From Chloroflexota bacterium (GTDB lineage Bacteria > Chloroflexota > Anaerolineae > B4-G1): a stretch of 41,785 bases of DNA. A program made the translations under genes and the position numbers. Below the pieces are notes generated by a model. The model had not been told where the DNA came from. It worked only from the letters and a program-made list of their open reading frames with translations, and did not search any database. Below, in pieces: positions 39,531 through 41,785 of this stretch; the first letter of the stretch is position 1; every line of letters begins with the position of its first letter. The DNA lies in assembly GCA_024232355.1 (NCBI GenBank), contig JAAEPW010000529.1, positions 1 to 41,785 of the forward strand. The letters are read 5' to 3'.

Positions 39531-40505
39531 TTACTTGTTCTTTTTCGGCTTTTTCGGACCATCGTGGTGTGGTGGTCCACCGCTGTGGTCGTCTGGCGGA
39601 CCGGCGTGAGGTGGTGGTCCCCCGCTATGTTCATCTTCTGAGCTATCAGGGGACGTCGGCTCATCATCATTACCGCGTCCGTTTTTCGGGCCAGCATGAG
39701 GTGGCGGGCCACCATGGTTCTTGGGCTTTTTCATCTGTTGTCTCACGTGCCCCACGCCGCGAATCGTGGGTTTGCCATATTCTTTGAACAACTGCCCCAT
39801 ACCCATTCCAGACTGAAAGGCTTCCACCAACTCTGCCGCCGTTGCCCCGCACAGCTCGTCAGGCTCGACAGCGGCACAAGCAGCCTCTAACTCGGCCGTC
39901 ATAGCGTACAGTTTGGCCAGCACACCAAAGCCCATCCCCTCCGCGTGGTAGGCGGCGATCTCGTCGCCGGGCTGAATGGCAGCACCTTTTCCGTCCAATC
40001 CCAAATTTTCTACCGTGAGCGCTTGTAGGGCCTCGCTCAGACTCTCGGCGGTTGCCGGATCGTCTACCGTGACGGTCACCTGCTCACCGTTCACTGTGAC
40101 CGTAAATGTGCCATCCTCGTTCCCAGCGACCACCGTCGCTGGCACAGCGCCTTCGGCGTCGCAATCGGCCCACGACCACGTACCGTTGACCGCGTCGTAG
40201 ACGGCGCACCCCTGCGTGGTCTCTAACGCCGCCACCAGGCTCTCGACGCTCACGTCGCCAAAGTACGAACCCAGCAAGACGACGATCGGATGCTCTTGCT
40301 CACCGCTGAGCATCACCGTACACAGTCCAGCGCCTGTATCGATTGTGAACGTTCCCGTCTCTCCGTCTGTGGCGACTATGGTACCAGAGATGCTTTCCTC
40401 GGCACACGGGAGGACAATAGTTCCCTGGGCAGCGACAGGCTTGACGTTGACCAAAATCGAAATCAAGGCTAAAAGCAAAGCTGTTTTTTGAATACTAGTC
40501 CGCAT
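39531..40505 (-). CDS. secreted hypothetical protein with Gly/Pro/His-rich tail
   Basis: A 324-residue exported protein that I do not recognise. A signal peptide ends near A26 (PVAAQG). The middle is beta-rich and includes TFTVTVNGEQVTVTVDD. Two related G-x-G-F/M-G-x-L-x-K-x-Y motifs (GMGFGVLAKLY and GMGMGQLFKEY) follow. The tail of about 75 residues is charged and low complexity, with GGPPPHAGP twice and GGPPHHDGP once. It could bind metal through its many His, or attach to the wall. A GGAGG ribosome binding site precedes the ATG, and the gene is divergent from the frameshifted sigma factor, with an operator-like palindrome between them. Confidence 0.75.
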   Translation of the reverse strand: MRTSIQKTALLLALISILVNVKPVAAQGTIVLPCAEESISGTIVATDGETGTFTIDTGAGLCTVMLSGEQEHPIVVLLGSYFGDVSVESLVAALETTQGCAVYDAVNGTWSWADCDAEGAVPATVVAGNEDGTFTVTVNGEQVTVTVDDPATAESLSEALQALTVENLGLDGKGAAIQPGDEIAAYHAEGMGFGVLAKLYAMTAELEAACAAVEPDELCGATAAELVEAFQSGMGMGQLFKEYGKPTIRGVGHVRQQMKKPKNHGGPPPHAGPKNGRGNDDEPTSPDSSEDEHSGGPPPHAGPPDDHSGGPPHHDGPKKPKKNK

Positions 40506-40597
40506 CGGTCATCCCTCCTGATCCTTTACGAGCAGCACAATCACTCGCGTGATGTGCCTTGCGGGAAAAGCCTAGTTGAGCACTCGGAAGCCCCCAA

Positions 40598-40622
40598 TGT
40601 TTACGCGTAAACACGTTTACGC
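40598..40622. promoter_or_regulatory. operator-like palindrome with an extra half site
   Basis: TGTTTACGCGTAAACA at 40598-40613 is a perfect 16-bp palindrome with a CG centre, of the form bound by LacI/GalR-type repressors. A further half site GTTTACG follows at 40615-40621. It lies between the divergent secreted-protein gene and the sigma-factor remnant. Confidence 0.5.
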
Positions 40623-40746
40623 TAGAGTTTCTCACCATTACACATTGTTGCTTGTATAACGTAGAATGCGGCTCTGAGGTACGGGTACGACCAGGGAATT
40701 TGTTTATTGCCCGATTTCCAACAAAAAGATGCCATCAGAGACACCC

Positions 40747-40775
40747 TTGATTCTCTTCTCCAATCGTGTTATCGT
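40747..40775 (+). promoter_or_regulatory. promoter of the sigma-factor remnant
   Basis: TTGATT at 40747-40752 and TATCGT at 40770-40775 are 17 bp apart. The start would be near 40782, so ATG 40803 is the plausible start and an in-frame earlier ATG at 40707 is not. Confidence 0.5.
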
Positions 40776-40802
40776 TTCCATACCAGCAGTAGAGACAAAA
40801 AA

Positions 40803-41470
40803 ATGTCACAAGATGAAATCCGATTGATCCAGCGGGCCAAACAAGGAGATCGAGCCGCCTTTGCGGAGATCTATGACCGGCATCAACCAGCCATCTATCG
40901 CTACATTTTCTACCAAGTGAGCGACACCGCGACGGCCGAGGATCTGACGGGCAAAGTCTTTGTGCGCCTGGTCGAAAAGATTGATCGCTTTACCTACCGG
41001 GGACGTCCACTGCTGGCCTGGCTGTACACCATCGCCGGCGTGCCGGAAAGTCACAATTAATCCCCCCGGATGAACAACTGGTAGCAGACACGATCGCCCC
41101 TGAAGAAGCCGCCGAGCGCATCCTCACCCAAGACAAGCTGGCCGCCGCCATTGCACATCTGACAGAGGATCAGCGCCAGGTCATTCTTCTCAAGTTTGTC
41201 GAGGGGGTCGATAACGAGACCGCAGCCCAAACGTTGGGCAAAACTGTAGGCTCGGTCAAATCGTTGCAACACCGGGCATTGGGTGCGCTGCGGCGCATCC
41301 TTGAAAAAATGGAGACAACGTTAGAACCAACCGAGGTATCCCAACCGGGCGAGACACCCGAGTCACCGAACCCGAGCAGCACGCACCAACCACCCGGACT
41401 GACCAAAACACCACAACCACCAGGGCAAACTCGGCGGCCAGAACCTGCCCCAACCAGGAAACCCAAATAA
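40803..41470 (+). pseudogene. sigma-70 family RNA polymerase sigma factor, frameshifted
   Basis: An ECF-type sigma factor read in two frames. The first part (40803-41060, MSQDEIRLIQRAKQGD... to LLAWLYTIA) is region 2. The intact frame stops at 41058. The remainder continues in the +2 frame from about 41036 (RRAGKSQLIPPDEQLVAD...) with region 4 (LTEDQRQVILLKFVEGVDNETAA and LGKTVGSVKSLQHRALGALRR) and a Pro-rich tail. A piece of about 25 nt that should code for the R-N-L-x-x-D part of region 2 is missing between TIA and RRAGKSQ, giving both the frameshift and loss of key promoter-binding residues. This is a real deletion or an assembly error. Confidence 0.8.
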
Positions 41471-41500
41471 ATCAGTTCAGGCACAAGAAAGCTTTGCAAC

Positions 41501-41546
41501 TGTAGCCGCGCTTTCCATAGCGCGCGGTATAGAAACCGCGACTACA
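41501..41546. repeat. hairpin repeat TGTAG...CTACA, copy 2
   Basis: A 46-bp near-palindrome bounded by TGTAG and CTACA contains CGCGCTTTCCATAG and its counterpart GGTATAGAAACCGCG. Its minus strand shares GGAAAGCGCGGCTACA with the MITE copy at 10656-10712. Confidence 0.6.
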
Positions 41547-41672
41547 TTTTTATACTTTTCTTTACTACAAGAAAAATATCGCTTTGCTCCAAGCCCTATT
41601 AGTGTATACCTGTAGCAGGACCTAAATGGTCAGATCTGTTCAGTTCTAGCTTTCCAAATGTTTTTGTCAACT

Positions 41673-41779
41673 GAAAACAGGGCCATTTGTTTATCGAAAA
41701 CAGGGCCATTTAGGTCATTTAGCATGAACTGTGACAATTGAAAACAGGGCCATTTGTTTACCGAAAACAGGGCCACTAA
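41673..41779. mobile_element. repeat array resembling an IS21-family end (partial)
   Basis: GAAAACAGGGCCA occurs four times, at 41673, 41696, 41740 and 41763, as two pairs with a 23-nt spacing within each pair and a 67-nt period between pairs. Several copies are followed by TTTGTTTA. Pairs of short repeats inside the ends are typical of IS21-family elements; the istA/istB genes would lie beyond the window. A palindrome-related unit GACCTAAATGGTC lies at 41620-41632, just left of the array. Assignment is tentative. Confidence 0.45.
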
Positions 41780-41785
41780 AGGTAA

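Larger units (their letters stand above)
41471..41785. other. right-edge non-coding region with repeats
   Basis: No gene is seen. It holds the hairpin repeat at 41501-41546 and the repeat array at 41673-41779. The window ends within or just after the latter. Confidence 0.6.

Noticed and set aside
41673..41779. Four copies of GAAAACAGGGCCA as a CRISPR array
   Set aside because: Spacings are unequal (23, 44 and 23 nt) and the repeated unit is too short; the paired pattern fits a transposon end better.

Overview
The window most likely comes from a bacterium of the Chloroflexota (Anaerolineae-like). This is inferred from gene content and style: a SpoVS homologue in a non-sporulation setting, RNase Y, a 594-residue methionyl-tRNA synthetase without a C-terminal tRNA-binding domain, indolepyruvate:ferredoxin oxidoreductase, lipoproteins and multi-domain surface proteins with Pro/Thr-rich linkers, and an NBR1-type Ig-like domain. 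No rRNA or other decisive marker is present. Many promoters are near-consensus sigma-70 sites (TTGNNN, 16-17 bp, TATAAT), which helped in choosing start codons.

Layout. 1-2524: a SAM methyltransferase, a tRNA-Val(GAC) on the minus strand and holB; the tRNA and holB appear to be fired from divergent promoters sharing one -35 hexamer. 2557-9489 (all minus): a metabolic run transcribed leftwards. It holds a ferredoxin-tailed succinyl/citryl-CoA-synthetase-like pair, a short citrate-synthase-family protein (citryl-CoA-lyase-like), a small membrane protein, a nitroreductase, a UbiD-type decarboxylase, and then SpoVS plus a PHP phosphoesterase behind their own promoter. 9629-10826: a lipoprotein and an intergenic zone with a textbook MITE (25-bp terminal inverted repeats, 8-bp target duplication). 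10827-14460: metG, the principal sigma factor and a YceD/DUF177 protein; the last two share a promoter and a leader with an attenuator-like hairpin. 14779-17924 (plus): rdgB and two tandem LysM/M23 cell-wall peptidases. 18032-21661 (minus): recA, recX and rny, with a terminator-like hairpin abutting recX and an 8-nt recX/rny overlap. 21801-26026: a GNAT acetyltransferase and a 1055-residue class A penicillin-binding protein. 26027-26950: a five-hairpin GC-rich segment, a small membrane protein and a palindromic repeat. 27000-29391: iorAB. 29627-32823: a zinc-ribbon protein, the overlapping RNA-processing pair rtcA-rnz, and an SDR. 32843-39238: three consecutive membrane-anchored clan GH-A glycosidase-like proteins; the largest carries a cytoplasmic RNA-polymerase alpha-CTD-like domain. 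39531-41785: a secreted protein with a Gly/Pro/His-rich tail, a perfect 16-bp operator-like palindrome, a frameshifted sigma factor, and repeats resembling one end of an IS21-type element.

How the genes fit together. IorAB makes acyl-CoA and reduced ferredoxin from aryl pyruvates. The CoA-ligase pair could conserve that energy as ATP, or cleave citrate with the lyase-like partner; the fused ferredoxin domain suggests a redox link. RdgB, RecA/RecX, HolB, RNase Y, RNase Z and RtcA cover nucleic-acid housekeeping. The LysM/M23 peptidases, PBP and GH proteins form a cell-surface set. The strongest candidates for something undescribed are the alpha-CTD/transmembrane/glycosidase fusion (35513-39238) and the ferredoxin-fused CoA-ligase cluster (6120-9489).
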